From NCBI GenBank assembly GCA_022484805.1, contig JAKVKP010000019.1, positions 1 through 46,089 on the forward strand: DNA of 46,089 bases, in the 5' to 3' direction. This document shows positions 1-9,110 of the stretch, piece after piece (positions within the stretch are counted from its first letter, which is position 1; the number at the start of each line of letters is the position of its first letter). The stretch is from Streptococcaceae bacterium (GTDB taxonomy: Bacteria; Bacillota; Bacilli; Lactobacillales; Streptococcaceae). The position numbers and the translations under genes were made by a program. Below the pieces are notes generated by a model. It was not told the origin of the DNA. It made no database searches and saw only the letters and a program-made list of their open reading frames with translations.

Positions 1-38
1 GTCGCACCACCCCATAAAAAGTCTTTTGGAAATCCCAT
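1..38 (-). CDS. GH1 beta-glucosidase / 6-phospho-beta-glucosidase, N-terminus only (cut by window edge)
   Basis: Only the first 12 codons are in the window. They read MGFPKDFLWGGA on the minus strand, and FLWGGA is the characteristic N-terminus of glycoside hydrolase family 1 (compare FLWGGAVAA in the complete GH1 gene at 37247-38680). The ATG at 38 is preceded by a strong ribosome site, GAGGAGG, about 8 nt upstream. It lies downstream of the PTS IIA gene after a 205-nt gap. I infer it hydrolyses a PTS-imported, phosphorylated beta-glucoside. The catalytic residues lie outside the window, so function beyond the family is not shown. Confidence 0.7.
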   Translation of the reverse strand, partial: MGFPKDFLWGGA

Positions 39-243
39 TAGTTATAGCCTCCTCTATTGAAATTAAACATAATTATCTAAATATTAACCGTTAAATCACT
101 ACCATTACTTGCAATAACTTGTTGATATAAATATCTATTATTTTATGTAAAATCAATAAATACTAAAATATTAGAAATTATCATAATCTAATTTTGCGAA
201 TATATTGCATATATGTATAAGTTAAAAGATTTTCAATTGAAAA

Positions 244-558
244 CTAATTTATAATTTTATAAAGCTCAACGATTTCTTTAGTTAAATCTGTAAACGTAAT
301 TGCAGTCATCAAATGATCTTGACTATGAACAGCCAATAAACTGACTTCTTTTTTGTTTCCTTTCGCCTCATCACTTAATAATCCAGTTTGCGAATGATGG
401 GCCTCTATCAGTGATTGCTCAGCAGCTAGAATTTTTTCGTTCGCTAAAACAAAGTCACCTTTTTTTGCTGCTTGAATGGCTTCCATGGCATCACTTTTAG
501 CATTTCCACCAAAAATAATTAACCCCATAATGGATTCTAAATCAATTTCTGAACTCAT
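244..558 (-). CDS. PTS lactose/cellobiose-family IIA component
   Basis: A 104-residue cytosolic phosphocarrier of the lactose/cellobiose PTS family, which takes phosphate from HPr and passes it to IIB. The family signature VHSQDHLM is near the C-terminus, with the phosphorylatable His at residue 78 and a second conserved His at 82. Length is normal for a stand-alone IIA. The ATG abuts the stop of the upstream IIB gene and has an AAGGAGG ribosome site, so the two are translated from one mRNA. It is the last complete gene of the xylA-xylB-IIC-GH3-GH43-IIB-IIA series. The sugar carried is unknown; a beta-glucoside or mixed glucose/xylose disaccharide is an inference from the neighbours. Confidence 0.93.
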   Translation of the reverse strand: MSSEIDLESIMGLIIFGGNAKSDAMEAIQAAKKGDFVLANEKILAAEQSLIEAHHSQTGLLSDEAKGNKKEVSLLAVHSQDHLMTAITFTDLTKEIVELYKIIN

Positions 559-888
559 TTAATTGCCTCCTTGGTTTTCAATTAAATTCAATCCTGCCTG
601 TAAAACTTTTTCGCCATTCATCATTCCATAATCAGACATATTAATCACCGATACTGGAATGCCTTGATTACCAAATTTTTTAGTGTATTCTGATTCTAGA
701 AAACGCACTTGTGGCCCTAATAACATTGCATCAATTGTTCTTGATGCAACAGCCTGTTCTGCCTCTGAACTAGAAGTTGCAAAAATATCAATATCTAAAT
801 TTTTGGCTTTCGCTGCATTCAGCATCTTAGTTACTAGTAAACTTGTACTCATACCTGCAGCACAAACTAGCATAATTGTTTTACTCAT
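559..888 (-). CDS. PTS lactose/cellobiose-family IIB component
   Basis: A 109-residue IIB protein that transfers phosphate from IIA to the sugar bound by IIC. The P-loop motif LVCAAGMSTSLL places the phosphorylated Cys at residue 9, followed by the usual GMSTS loop. Length fits a single-domain cellobiose-type IIB. The start is supported by an AGGAGG sequence 7 nt upstream of ATG. It lies 20 nt downstream of the GH43 gene and abuts IIA. Its matching IIC is separated from it by the GH3 and GH43 genes, an unusual splitting of the PTS subunits inside one operon. Confidence 0.93.
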   Translation of the reverse strand: MSKTIMLVCAAGMSTSLLVTKMLNAAKAKNLDIDIFATSSSEAEQAVASRTIDAMLLGPQVRFLESEYTKKFGNQGIPVSVINMSDYGMMNGEKVLQAGLNLIENQGGN

Positions 889-908
889 TATTAGCCTCCT
901 GTAATTAA

Positions 909-2390
909 TTAAAAATAATATAATTGAACCTGTTCGAAGGTTGTATAACCTCCTATTGCTTCCGAAAATAATCCGATTTGCACACCAGTAAATGGTGAAT
1001 CAGCTACTTCATTGCAAAAATGTCTCGTCGCCATTTGTTCATCAAGCAATACTTGTCTATTAGCGTTTATAACTGATAAATTATAATTTTCTCCATCACA
1101 ATTTAATTCAAGATAAAAATCGTCTTTAAATTGACTAATATTTTGTTTCGAAATCTTAATATCTAAAATTTGTTTTTCAGCAAAAATAAGTAGCTCAGTC
1201 GATTTTTTTCTTAAACCAAATTTTGCATAATGACTATCATCTTTATAAATAATTAAACCAAAAGTACCATCTTGAAGTGAATTCGAATTTAATTTTGCTT
1301 GAAATTTCATTTGATAACCCTTTTGTGAGATTGAAATAAAAGATACTGGCGAATTACGAGTATTGGCAAGTGAAATTTTTTGTGGATAATTCTGTAGTAC
1401 ATATTTATCCTCTATCTGCTCAAATTCTGTCGGAAGACGTAATGTTCGAATATTTTCAGGAGTAAAATAATTTTGTTTGGAATTTTCAGTCTTTTGAATT
1501 GTTTGAATCTTATCAGTGGATACTTCTATGGATGCCGTGCCACTCTCATTAATCACTGGCCAGACATCATCCCAAATGACTGGTAAAAGGATTGTTTCTC
1601 TGCCCAGTAAAGTAAAATGCTTTTTGGGTCTTGTCGCCAAAGATACCGACCACCAATTGCCATCATTATCCGAAAATAGGTCTGCGTGTCCAACCGCTTG
1701 CAATGGAGATTTAATATTGCGATTCGTTAAAATTGGATTATATGGGCAAGGTTGGTATGGTCCCCAAATACTATCACTTTTTTGAATGGTTACCATATGT
1801 CCTTCACGAGTGCCACCTTCTGCTAGTAAAAGATAGTAAGCATTATCTTTTTTATAGACATGCGGCGCTTCGACATCACGACCACCACAGCCTTGACTAA
1901 TTTCACGAATTTCCGACAAAATTTCTCCAGTAAATGGATTAATTTCAAACTGAATAATTGACATGCCCTCAGCCATTGCTGCTAATTGATAGTAACACTT
2001 TTCATCCGTAAAAGTGAGTGATGGATCAATCCCCATTGGGCAATCTATCCAGTTTGCCTCCGACCATTCTTCTTCAGGATTTTTTGTGTGACAGATAAAA
2101 TTACCTTGAGTAATATTTGTACAAACGACATAATAAATCCCTTGATGAAAACGAATTGTTGGTGCGAATAAGCCTGATGAATTTCTATCGGAACTCAATT
2201 CTATTTTTTGATTTGTAAATACGGACCCTACATGCTGCCAGTTAATTAAATCATCACTTTTAAATACTGGAATCCCTGGATAATATTCAAAGCTTGAACA
2301 AACTAAATAATAGAATTTTCCATCAAAACAAACACTTGGATCTGGATAAAAACCTTTAATAATTGGATTTGTATATTTCAATTCATTCAC
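909..2390 (-). CDS. GH43 beta-xylosidase (intracellular)
   Basis: A 493-residue glycoside hydrolase family 43 enzyme, expected to release xylose from short beta-xylo-oligosaccharides by inversion. The N-terminal five-bladed propeller has the catalytic base Asp17 (GFYPDPS), the pKa-modulating Asp122 (GIDPSLTF) and the catalytic acid Glu174 (RDVEAPHVY). From about residue 330 there is a beta-sandwich of the GH43 C2/DUF1349 type. No signal peptide is visible, so the substrate must be imported first. The ATG is only 3 nt after the GAGAGGTGA ribosome site; an in-frame TTG three codons later (2381) is better spaced and could be the true start. The enzyme sits between GH3 and PTS IIB in the xylose operon. 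Some GH43 enzymes act on arabinosides, so substrate is not certain. Confidence 0.9.
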   Translation of the reverse strand: MNELKYTNPIIKGFYPDPSVCFDGKFYYLVCSSFEYYPGIPVFKSDDLINWQHVGSVFTNQKIELSSDRNSSGLFAPTIRFHQGIYYVVCTNITQGNFICHTKNPEEEWSEANWIDCPMGIDPSLTFTDEKCYYQLAAMAEGMSIIQFEINPFTGEILSEIREISQGCGGRDVEAPHVYKKDNAYYLLLAEGGTREGHMVTIQKSDSIWGPYQPCPYNPILTNRNIKSPLQAVGHADLFSDNDGNWWSVSLATRPKKHFTLLGRETILLPVIWDDVWPVINESGTASIEVSTDKIQTIQKTENSKQNYFTPENIRTLRLPTEFEQIEDKYVLQNYPQKISLANTRNSPVSFISISQKGYQMKFQAKLNSNSLQDGTFGLIIYKDDSHYAKFGLRKKSTELLIFAEKQILDIKISKQNISQFKDDFYLELNCDGENYNLSVINANRQVLLDEQMATRHFCNEVADSPFTGVQIGLFSEAIGGYTTFEQVQLYYF

Positions 2391-2431
2391 CTCTCAATTA
2401 AAGCTTATTAAGAATTAATTTCAATTATTTA

Positions 2432-4636
2432 TTAAATTTCAAAAGACACTTCTAGCGTATCACGAGAATTTGGACCAATAAAGGCAATAAATTGTCCTGA
2501 CTCAAAATCAAAGGTCATATCTTGACGATAGAACTTTAAATCCTCCAAGGTTAGACTAAATAGTACGTCTTCTTTTTTATTGGCTGGTAAGAAAATCTTC
2601 TTAAATCTTTTAAGTTCTAAAACAGGTCTTACTACGGAGGCAGAAACATCTTGAATATAACACTGGATTGTTTCATAACAATCTCTGCTTGATTGGTTCT
2701 CGACACTAACATGGATCAGAATTTGTTGTTCCAAAACATCTACGCTCAATTTACTATATTTCACTTGTGAATAACTTAACCCATATCCAAATGGAAACAA
2801 TGGTGAAACTGGGCTATCAATAAATTTTGAAACAAAGCGATTCGAGTGATTAGATTTACCGAGAGGCCTACCGGTTTTAAAATGATTGTAATAAACTGGT
2901 GATTGACCAACATGATATGGAAAGCTCATACTCAATCGTCCAGAAGGATTTGTTTGTCCAAAAAGAACATCTGCCACTGCATTACCACCTTCCGTTCCCG
3001 GAAACCATAATTGAAGAATCGCATCAAATTGTTTTACTTCATCGGTAAGGACAAGTGGTCTACCACTTACACATAGTAAAATCGTTTGCTTTTTCAAAGC
3101 CATCAGCTTTTTAACAAATTGTTTTTGATTTTTAGGTAAACTAATTTCTGTTCGACTACCCGCTTCACCACTTTGCATTGTATGCTCACCAAGTGCGAAG
3201 ATAATAACATCAGCTATTTCTCCAAGTGATAAAGCTTTTTCTAAATGCGCATTACGCTTTTGATTATCCCAAACCAATTTTTCCTGAAAATTAGCAGCGC
3301 TCCCAAATTCACCTAGTTCATCAGTTTTGTTTAAGATACTACAGCCTGATTCATAAAATAATAAATCGGGTTTTTGATATTTTGTCAATCCTTTTAAAAT
3401 TGTCACTGTCTCTTCTTTTTTACCATACACTGCCCAAAGTCCAATTAGTGATGGATTATCAGCATATGGACCAACAATTAATATTTTCTGTTTATTTGGC
3501 ACAAGCGGTAAAATTTGATTTTTATTTTGCAATAGGACGATTGATTCGCGTGCAACCTTAAGTGCTAATGAACGTGCATTTTCATTATTAAAAATATTCG
3601 TTGCTTCACAACTAGCCCCTTGATAAGGATTTTCAAATAATCCTAACTCATTTTTAAGCTTTAAAACCCGCCAAACTGCTTCGTTGATTTGACTTTCTCT
3701 AATTTTTCCTTGTTCAATCAGTTGGATCAATTCGTTTGCATAGCACGGAGATTTCATATCAATATCTACTGATGCATTAATAGCTAAACTTGTCGCTTCG
3801 GCATCATTGCTTGCAACTCCGTGATCAATAAGTTCTGAAACTGCTGCGTAGTCCGAAATGATTACACCATCAAACCGCCATTCATTTCTTAAAATTTGTT
3901 TTAACAAATATTTATTTGCCGTAACTGGAACACCATCATAGGTATTAAAAGAGGTCATTACCATTTTACTACCTGCAGTAATAGCTGAATGATACGCTGG
4001 TAAATAAGTCTCACGAAGGCGCCTTTCAGACATATCAACCGTGTTGTATTCTCTACCTGCTTCAACAGCACCATACGCCGCAAAATGCTTGACACAAGAG
4101 GCAATTCCATGTTGATTTTCAAGGTTATATTGCAACCCGGCAACCATTTTTTTGGCAAATTCTGAATTTAAATATTGATCTTCTCCCGTTGATTCTAAAC
4201 AGCGTCCCCATCTGGCATCTCTGACTAAATCAACCATTGGTGCAAATGTCACATTCAATCCTGAAAGACGAGCCTCCTCACCGATAACTTTATATGCTTC
4301 AAAAATCAAATCTGGGTTCCAAGTCGCACCTAAACCCAAAGGAATTGGAAAAATCGTTCGATAGCCATAAATTACGTCCCCCATAAACAATAAGGGGATT
4401 TTATGTTTTGATTTTTCTAAATATTCTTTTTGAATTTCATGAGTTTTTTTTGATCCAGCAACATTTAAAACTGAACCAACGTTTCCCAATATTTCTTCTG
4501 AAATTCCTAATTTTTGTAACGGACCAACAACAAGAGAATCAGTTTTAAAGAATTCTCCCGATAATTGAACAAGTTGCCCCACTTTTTCAATTAAACTCAA
4601 AGAAGAAAGTAATTGCTTTAATTGTTGTTCTTCCAT
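2432..4636 (-). CDS. GH3 beta-glucosidase / beta-xylosidase
   Basis: A 734-residue glycoside hydrolase family 3 enzyme of BglX type. Visible features are the TIM-barrel substrate loop (KHFAAYG, with GREYN after it), the nucleophile Asp262 in GVIISDYAAV, an alpha/beta sandwich domain (about 370-590) and a C-terminal fibronectin-III-like domain. GH3 members remove terminal beta-glucose or beta-xylose. There is no signal peptide, so it acts in the cytoplasm. An AAGGAG ribosome site precedes the ATG. It follows the PTS IIC gene after 14 nt and precedes GH43 by 41 nt. Its position between a PTS permease and GH43 suggests a role on imported beta-xylosyl or beta-glucosyl oligosaccharides; the exact glycone cannot be read from the sequence. 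Confidence 0.9.
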   Translation of the reverse strand: MEEQQLKQLLSSLSLIEKVGQLVQLSGEFFKTDSLVVGPLQKLGISEEILGNVGSVLNVAGSKKTHEIQKEYLEKSKHKIPLLFMGDVIYGYRTIFPIPLGLGATWNPDLIFEAYKVIGEEARLSGLNVTFAPMVDLVRDARWGRCLESTGEDQYLNSEFAKKMVAGLQYNLENQHGIASCVKHFAAYGAVEAGREYNTVDMSERRLRETYLPAYHSAITAGSKMVMTSFNTYDGVPVTANKYLLKQILRNEWRFDGVIISDYAAVSELIDHGVASNDAEATSLAINASVDIDMKSPCYANELIQLIEQGKIRESQINEAVWRVLKLKNELGLFENPYQGASCEATNIFNNENARSLALKVARESIVLLQNKNQILPLVPNKQKILIVGPYADNPSLIGLWAVYGKKEETVTILKGLTKYQKPDLLFYESGCSILNKTDELGEFGSAANFQEKLVWDNQKRNAHLEKALSLGEIADVIIFALGEHTMQSGEAGSRTEISLPKNQKQFVKKLMALKKQTILLCVSGRPLVLTDEVKQFDAILQLWFPGTEGGNAVADVLFGQTNPSGRLSMSFPYHVGQSPVYYNHFKTGRPLGKSNHSNRFVSKFIDSPVSPLFPFGYGLSYSQVKYSKLSVDVLEQQILIHVSVENQSSRDCYETIQCYIQDVSASVVRPVLELKRFKKIFLPANKKEDVLFSLTLEDLKFYRQDMTFDFESGQFIAFIGPNSRDTLEVSFEI

Positions 4637-4650
4637 TTTAACAAAACTCC

Positions 4651-5940
4651 TTATTCTTTTACTGATTCTTGAGACAATGCTACTTGCTCCTTAGCGTACG
4701 AATCGTTATCTAGTCTCTTAAACCATGGATACCATAAAATCGGCGATAAAACTAATTGAATCAATAGTTGTAAAATAATAATAGAAATTTTTCCTTCAAC
4801 TGCAGCATGAAATCCTAAAGGCAAACCAAATATTGCAGTAACACCTGTAAATCTAGCAACAATTCCTAGCTTTGTTACGGCGTATGCAACAATCAGTGCT
4901 ATGGTATTGTTTGTGATAAACGGTACTGCTAATTTAAAATTTAACACCAATGGTGTTCCAAATATTATGGGTTCCGTGATACCAAACAACGCAGGAACTA
5001 CAGAAATTTTAGCAAGTTCTCTAAATTGCTTACTTTTAGCTCTAAACATCAACATGACCAAACCTAATGCCAATCCACCAAATGTGATAACCATGAAAAA
5101 GGCATATCCAGTAATATTTGGAGGCGTTTGACCAGCAGCAACAGCATTTAAATTTTCAACATCCATTGCCATCCAAAGTGCTTGTACTATTGGCAGAACT
5201 ACATTGGTACCATGAATTCCGAAGAACCATAGTAATTGTTGTACTAAAGAGATTATAATGACAGCACCAATTGATCCGCCAATGCCTTGTAATGGTTTTT
5301 GAATAATTGTATAAACAAATTGGTGCATGCTATCGAATGATGTCATGCTAAAAATTTGATTAATTACTATAAACAAAAGACTAATCAAAATAGTTGGAAA
5401 TAACGATTCAAAGACTCGAGATACCATTGGAGGGACGCCAGCTGGCATTTTAATGACCCATCCTTTGTGTTTAATAACGACATATAGTTTCGCAGTAATT
5501 AATCCAACAAACATTGCTGAAAAAACTCCTTGAGCACTTAACCATGTTGTGGGAATCGCTGTCACTTCATCTGAAGTTGCTCCTAGTGGTGTAATAATTA
5601 AAAAACTTAATAAAGCGATAATTGCGGCAGAAAGACCATCCTCATTACTATCTAAATTTTTTACAAGTTGATAGGCAATCAATATGACAACATATAAAGC
5701 CATTGAACCAATCGTTATCGTATTCAACTTAGAAAATAAATCAGCATAATTACTAAGAAATGACAAAGCTGGTATAGACGATGGTAAAACTAATAATAAT
5801 ACGGCAATAGAACCTATAATAATCGGTCCAATAGTACCCATCATCCCACTAGATATTGCTTTCAAGTAAGGGCTATTGCCCAATTTATTAAAAAAAGGAA
5901 TTATTTTTTCAAAACGCTTTACAATTTTACTATTCTCCAT
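4651..5940 (-). CDS. PTS cellobiose-family IIC permease
   Basis: A 429-residue polytopic membrane protein of the lactose/cellobiose EIIC family with roughly ten hydrophobic segments, including one near residues 30-50 that follows the family N-terminus KIIPFFNKLGNSPYLKAI. The substrate-binding signature appears as GITEPIIFGTPLVLN; most relatives have NEP in place of TEP, a mild deviation. The ribosome site AAAGGAT lies upstream of ATG. It is downstream of xylB (102-nt gap) and upstream of GH3. Together with the IIB and IIA genes at 559-888 and 244-558 it makes a complete permease. It is the only transporter in the operon and so the probable entry route for the sugar that feeds GH3, GH43, XylA and XylB. 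Confidence 0.92.
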   Translation of the reverse strand: MENSKIVKRFEKIIPFFNKLGNSPYLKAISSGMMGTIGPIIIGSIAVLLLVLPSSIPALSFLSNYADLFSKLNTITIGSMALYVVILIAYQLVKNLDSNEDGLSAAIIALLSFLIITPLGATSDEVTAIPTTWLSAQGVFSAMFVGLITAKLYVVIKHKGWVIKMPAGVPPMVSRVFESLFPTILISLLFIVINQIFSMTSFDSMHQFVYTIIQKPLQGIGGSIGAVIIISLVQQLLWFFGIHGTNVVLPIVQALWMAMDVENLNAVAAGQTPPNITGYAFFMVITFGGLALGLVMLMFRAKSKQFRELAKISVVPALFGITEPIIFGTPLVLNFKLAVPFITNNTIALIVAYAVTKLGIVARFTGVTAIFGLPLGFHAAVEGKISIIILQLLIQLVLSPILWYPWFKRLDNDSYAKEQVALSQESVKE

Positions 5941-6042
5941 TTTTCTTATCCTTTCAATATATAATCTTATTAATACTAATAATTGAAGCTCATTATGATA
6001 CTACTACGATTACAAAGTTGCCGTTGATGCTCAAACACTCTA

Positions 6043-7524
6043 TCATTTACTAATCAAATTAGCGGTCATTGGATAAATTTGTCGATAAATTTCATAAATT
6101 TCTTGATATCTTGCCACATTTTTTGCCTTAGGTTGATATTGAATTCCGTACGAAACAAAGGTATTAATACTTTCCTCCAATGAATTAAACCAACCACAAC
6201 CAACTGCAGCTAATATTGCTGCCCCTAGAGCTGGACCCTGTTCTGATTTCAAAGTAACAATAGGCGTATTGAAAATATCTGCTTGCATCTGTAGCCAATT
6301 TGAATTTTTTGCACCTCCACCAACAGAAACAATTTTTTTAAATTTCTTACCTGCTACACTTTCCATTAATTTCTGTGAATCTTTTAGTGAAAATGTAATG
6401 CCTTCCAAGACGCTTCTTGCAAAATGTTTTAGCTCATGATGTCTGTCGATGCCAATAAAACTGCCACGTATTTGACTGTCAAAATATGGAGTTCTTTCGC
6501 CAACAATATAAGGAGTAAAAATTAAACCATCACTACCAGGCACAACAGTGTCAATCTCCTTTAATAATTCACCAAAAGAAATCTCAGCCGCAAAAGTTTT
6601 TTTAAACCAATTTAAGCTATCACCGGCAGCTAAAGTAACGCCCATTGAATAATAACGATTTGCAAGAACATGATTAAATAAGTGCAATTTTCCATAATAA
6701 TTTTTTTGGGCATCGGCTTCATAACTCAAGAATACGCCAGAAGTGCCAATAGAACACATGCCAATCCCCTCTGAAATAATTCCAGCGCCAAGTGCAGCAC
6801 AAGCATTATCAGCACCTCCACCAAACACTTTAATTGGTTTTTTAAAACCATAAAATTTTTGAATACGCTCCGTTAAGTAACCTCTAAAACCCGTCGAATC
6901 AATTAATTTCGGCATAAAATCATCCGACAAATCATAGGCAGTCATTATTTCCTTTGACCAGCAGCCTTGATCAATATCAAGCAGTAAAGTCCCAGCTGCA
7001 TCAGAATAATCAATTTGAATATTATTTGTTAAATAATATGACAAATAATCCTTAGGTAGCATAAAGTGCTGTGCTCTTGCCCAAATTTCAGGTTCATTTT
7101 CTTGAATCCAGAGAATTTTGGGTAAAGTAAAACCCTCTAATGCAATGTTTTTAGTGATTTTTAATAACTTCTCCCCCATTTCTTCCATAATTCTCTGACA
7201 TTGTTTAGTCGTCCGAACATCATTCCAAAGAATAGCATCCCTTAGAACTTCACCAGACTTATCAATCAGCACTAAACTATGCATCTGCCCTGAAATACTA
7301 ATACCTTCTAATTGATCTATAATATCAGGTACCTCATTAATCAATCTAGCTAATAAATCATCAATAGCCAATAGCCAATCTTTTGGAGATTGCTCACTAA
7401 AACCAGCTTTTAAAGTTTTTAAAGGGTAGCCTTGAGCTTGCGAAACAATGACTTTTCCGCTTTGATTTACTAAAAGTCCTTTGAATGATCCTGTTCCTAA
7501 ATCAAGACCTAATACATATGACAT
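6043..7524 (-). CDS. xylB: Xylulokinase
   Basis: A 493-residue FGGY-family kinase that phosphorylates D-xylulose to xylulose 5-phosphate, the entry to the pentose phosphate or phosphoketolase pathway. Motifs in order are the N-terminal phosphate loop LGLDLGTGSFKGLL, the xylulokinase motif SGQMHSLVLID, the catalytic Asp in GGGADNACAALGAG, and the C-terminal ATP-binding region VGGGAKNSNWLQMQAD. Length is typical. I chose the ATG at 7524, 7 nt after GGAGG, over the GTG one codon upstream. It is 33 nt downstream of xylA, so the two form the classic xylAB pair under the promoter near 8945. Confidence 0.96.
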   Translation of the reverse strand: MSYVLGLDLGTGSFKGLLVNQSGKVIVSQAQGYPLKTLKAGFSEQSPKDWLLAIDDLLARLINEVPDIIDQLEGISISGQMHSLVLIDKSGEVLRDAILWNDVRTTKQCQRIMEEMGEKLLKITKNIALEGFTLPKILWIQENEPEIWARAQHFMLPKDYLSYYLTNNIQIDYSDAAGTLLLDIDQGCWSKEIMTAYDLSDDFMPKLIDSTGFRGYLTERIQKFYGFKKPIKVFGGGADNACAALGAGIISEGIGMCSIGTSGVFLSYEADAQKNYYGKLHLFNHVLANRYYSMGVTLAAGDSLNWFKKTFAAEISFGELLKEIDTVVPGSDGLIFTPYIVGERTPYFDSQIRGSFIGIDRHHELKHFARSVLEGITFSLKDSQKLMESVAGKKFKKIVSVGGGAKNSNWLQMQADIFNTPIVTLKSEQGPALGAAILAAVGCGWFNSLEESINTFVSYGIQYQPKAKNVARYQEIYEIYRQIYPMTANLISK

Positions 7525-7557
7525 CACCTCACCTCCAATAATTTAATTATTCTAAAT

Positions 7558-8865
7558 TTAATGAATATAATCATTCAACAAATTTTTAACATATTCAATA
7601 TGGCTAGATTCAAGTGTTGGATGGTCATGATTTAAAGCATATTCCGTTAGCGATTTTAAATCTTCCTTATCTGCCAAAATGGAGGCTCCGATACCGGCTT
7701 GATAGGAAGCATAGCGCTTAGCCTTTAACTTTTCAAAGAAACCGTCACTTTTTAATTTTGCCGCATTTTTCAAACCGCGGGCAAACGTGTCCATTCCAGC
7801 AATATGTGCCAAAAATAAATCTTCTGCCTCAAATGAAGAACGACGTACCTTTGCATCAAAATTTATCCCTCCTGGTGCAATGCCCCCATTTTCAACAACA
7901 CCATACATTGCTAATGTTACATCGTAAACATTCGTTGGAAACTCATCTGTATCCCACCCCAATAGGACATCTCCTTGATTTGCATCAAGAGAACCAAGTG
8001 CATTATTAATTCGAGCCACCTCAATCTCATGCTCAAAAGTGTGACCAGCCAAGGTCGCATGATTGGCCTCTAAGTTTAATTTGAAATCATCAATTAAGTC
8101 ATATTTTTGAATAAATTGTAAAGCAGTCGCTGCATCAAAATCATATTGATGTTTAGAAGGTTCCTTCGGCTTAGGTTCAATTAAAAATTGAGGCTTATGA
8201 TTAATTTTTTCACCATATACGATGGCCATTTTAAATAACCGAGCAATATTATCCTGTTCAAGTTTCATATCAGTATTCAACAAACTTTCATAACCTTCAC
8301 GTCCGCCCCAAAAAACGTAATTTTGACCACCTAGTTTTTTTGAAATGTCCAGTCCCTTCTTTACTTGAGCTGCTGCCATGGCAAACACTTCTGCATTATT
8401 CGTCGACGCTGCACCATTATTATAGCGAGGATTTGAAAACATATTGGCTGTATTCCAAAGTAATTTAATTCCTGTTTGATCCATTTTTTCTTTAATTAAA
8501 TCTGTTATTTCATCTAAATTATTAAAAAATTCTGCTAACGAATTCCCTTCAGGCGCAATATCCACATCATGAAAGCAAAAATAATCTGCACCTAATTTTT
8601 CTAATATTTCAAAAAATGCTTCTACACGATTTCTTGCAGTAGACATCTCTGTTTCACCAAGCCATGGACGTAAATTAACTGGATTACCAAAGGGATCTGA
8701 ACCATCTTGTGTCATTGTATGCCAATAAGCAATCGCAAAACGAAGCTGTTCTTTCATACTTTTGCCCAGAATAATTTCCTCTGGGTTATAGTGTCTAAAA
8801 GCAAATGGATTTTTAGAATTGACACCTTCAAATTCAATTTTCTTAATGTTTGGAAAATAGGACAT
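7558..8865 (-). CDS. xylA: Xylose isomerase
   Basis: A 435-residue TIM-barrel isomerase converting D-xylose to D-xylulose. The catalytic His99 and Asp102 are seen in CFHDVDIAPEG, and the metal-binding Glu230 and Lys232 in LIEPKPKEP, with further acidic ligands in LNLEANHATLAGH and the DTDEFP region. Length matches the class II enzymes of Firmicutes. The start is supported by AAGGAGA about 6 nt upstream of ATG. It is the promoter-proximal gene of the operon; its promoter, a cre-like site and a xylO-like operator are in the 245-nt region shared with xylR. Confidence 0.97.
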   Translation of the reverse strand: MSYFPNIKKIEFEGVNSKNPFAFRHYNPEEIILGKSMKEQLRFAIAYWHTMTQDGSDPFGNPVNLRPWLGETEMSTARNRVEAFFEILEKLGADYFCFHDVDIAPEGNSLAEFFNNLDEITDLIKEKMDQTGIKLLWNTANMFSNPRYNNGAASTNNAEVFAMAAAQVKKGLDISKKLGGQNYVFWGGREGYESLLNTDMKLEQDNIARLFKMAIVYGEKINHKPQFLIEPKPKEPSKHQYDFDAATALQFIQKYDLIDDFKLNLEANHATLAGHTFEHEIEVARINNALGSLDANQGDVLLGWDTDEFPTNVYDVTLAMYGVVENGGIAPGGINFDAKVRRSSFEAEDLFLAHIAGMDTFARGLKNAAKLKSDGFFEKLKAKRYASYQAGIGASILADKEDLKSLTEYALNHDHPTLESSHIEYVKNLLNDYIH

Positions 8866-8906
8866 TTTGTTCTCCTTATTTTTATTAATAACTGTTTTTT
8901 ATTTTT

Positions 8907-8933
8907 AGGTTAGTTTGTTTCCTAAACCAACCT
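8907..8933. promoter_or_regulatory. xylO-like operator 1 (xylA side)
   Basis: Inverted repeat AGGTTAGTTT, 7-nt spacer, AAACCAACCT, with one mismatch between the arms. It lies just downstream of the xylA -10 box at 8944-8949, in the expected 5' untranslated region, where a bound ROK repressor would block transcription. The half-site recurs at 9048-9057 beside the xylR promoter. That it is the XylR target is an inference from position and repetition. Confidence 0.75.
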
Positions 8934-8943
8934 TTACGAACTT

Positions 8944-8972
8944 AGTGTAATCGCTTCCATATTAAAAGTCAA
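8944..8972 (-). promoter_or_regulatory. xylA promoter with overlapping cre-like site
   Basis: On the minus strand -35 TTGACT (8972-8967) and -10 TACACT (8949-8944) are separated by 17 nt. The sequence TGTAATCGCTTCCA at 8946-8959 matches the cre consensus TGWAANCGNTNWCA at all but one fixed position and covers the -10 box and part of the spacer. This implies CcpA repression of the xylose operon in the presence of glucose. Confidence 0.75.
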
Positions 8973-9047
8973 TACTTTTTTCAAAATTATTTATTTCCGT
9001 AGTATTTTAAGGTTAAATCATTTTCTATTGGCAAAAAAATGATATTT

Positions 9048-9080
9048 AGGTTGGTTTTAAAGTTAAACAAATGCTATAAT
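9048..9080 (+). promoter_or_regulatory. xylR promoter with xylO-like operator 2
   Basis: An extended -10, TGCTATAAT, lies at 9072-9080, with a weak -35 TTGGTT at 9051-9056 (18-nt spacer). A second copy of the operator half-site, AGGTTGGTTT (9048-9057), covers the -35. After the same 7-nt spacer comes a degenerate opposite arm, AAACAAATGC. This predicts weak autoregulation of xylR. Confidence 0.65.
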
Positions 9081-9110
9081 TCAGTCAATAATGTAACTAT
9101 GGAGGTTTAT

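Noticed and set aside
9039..9110. Longer N-terminus for XylR from an ATG at 9039
   Set aside because: The promoter -10 at 9075-9080 lies downstream of that ATG, and GGAGG directly precedes the ATG at 9111.
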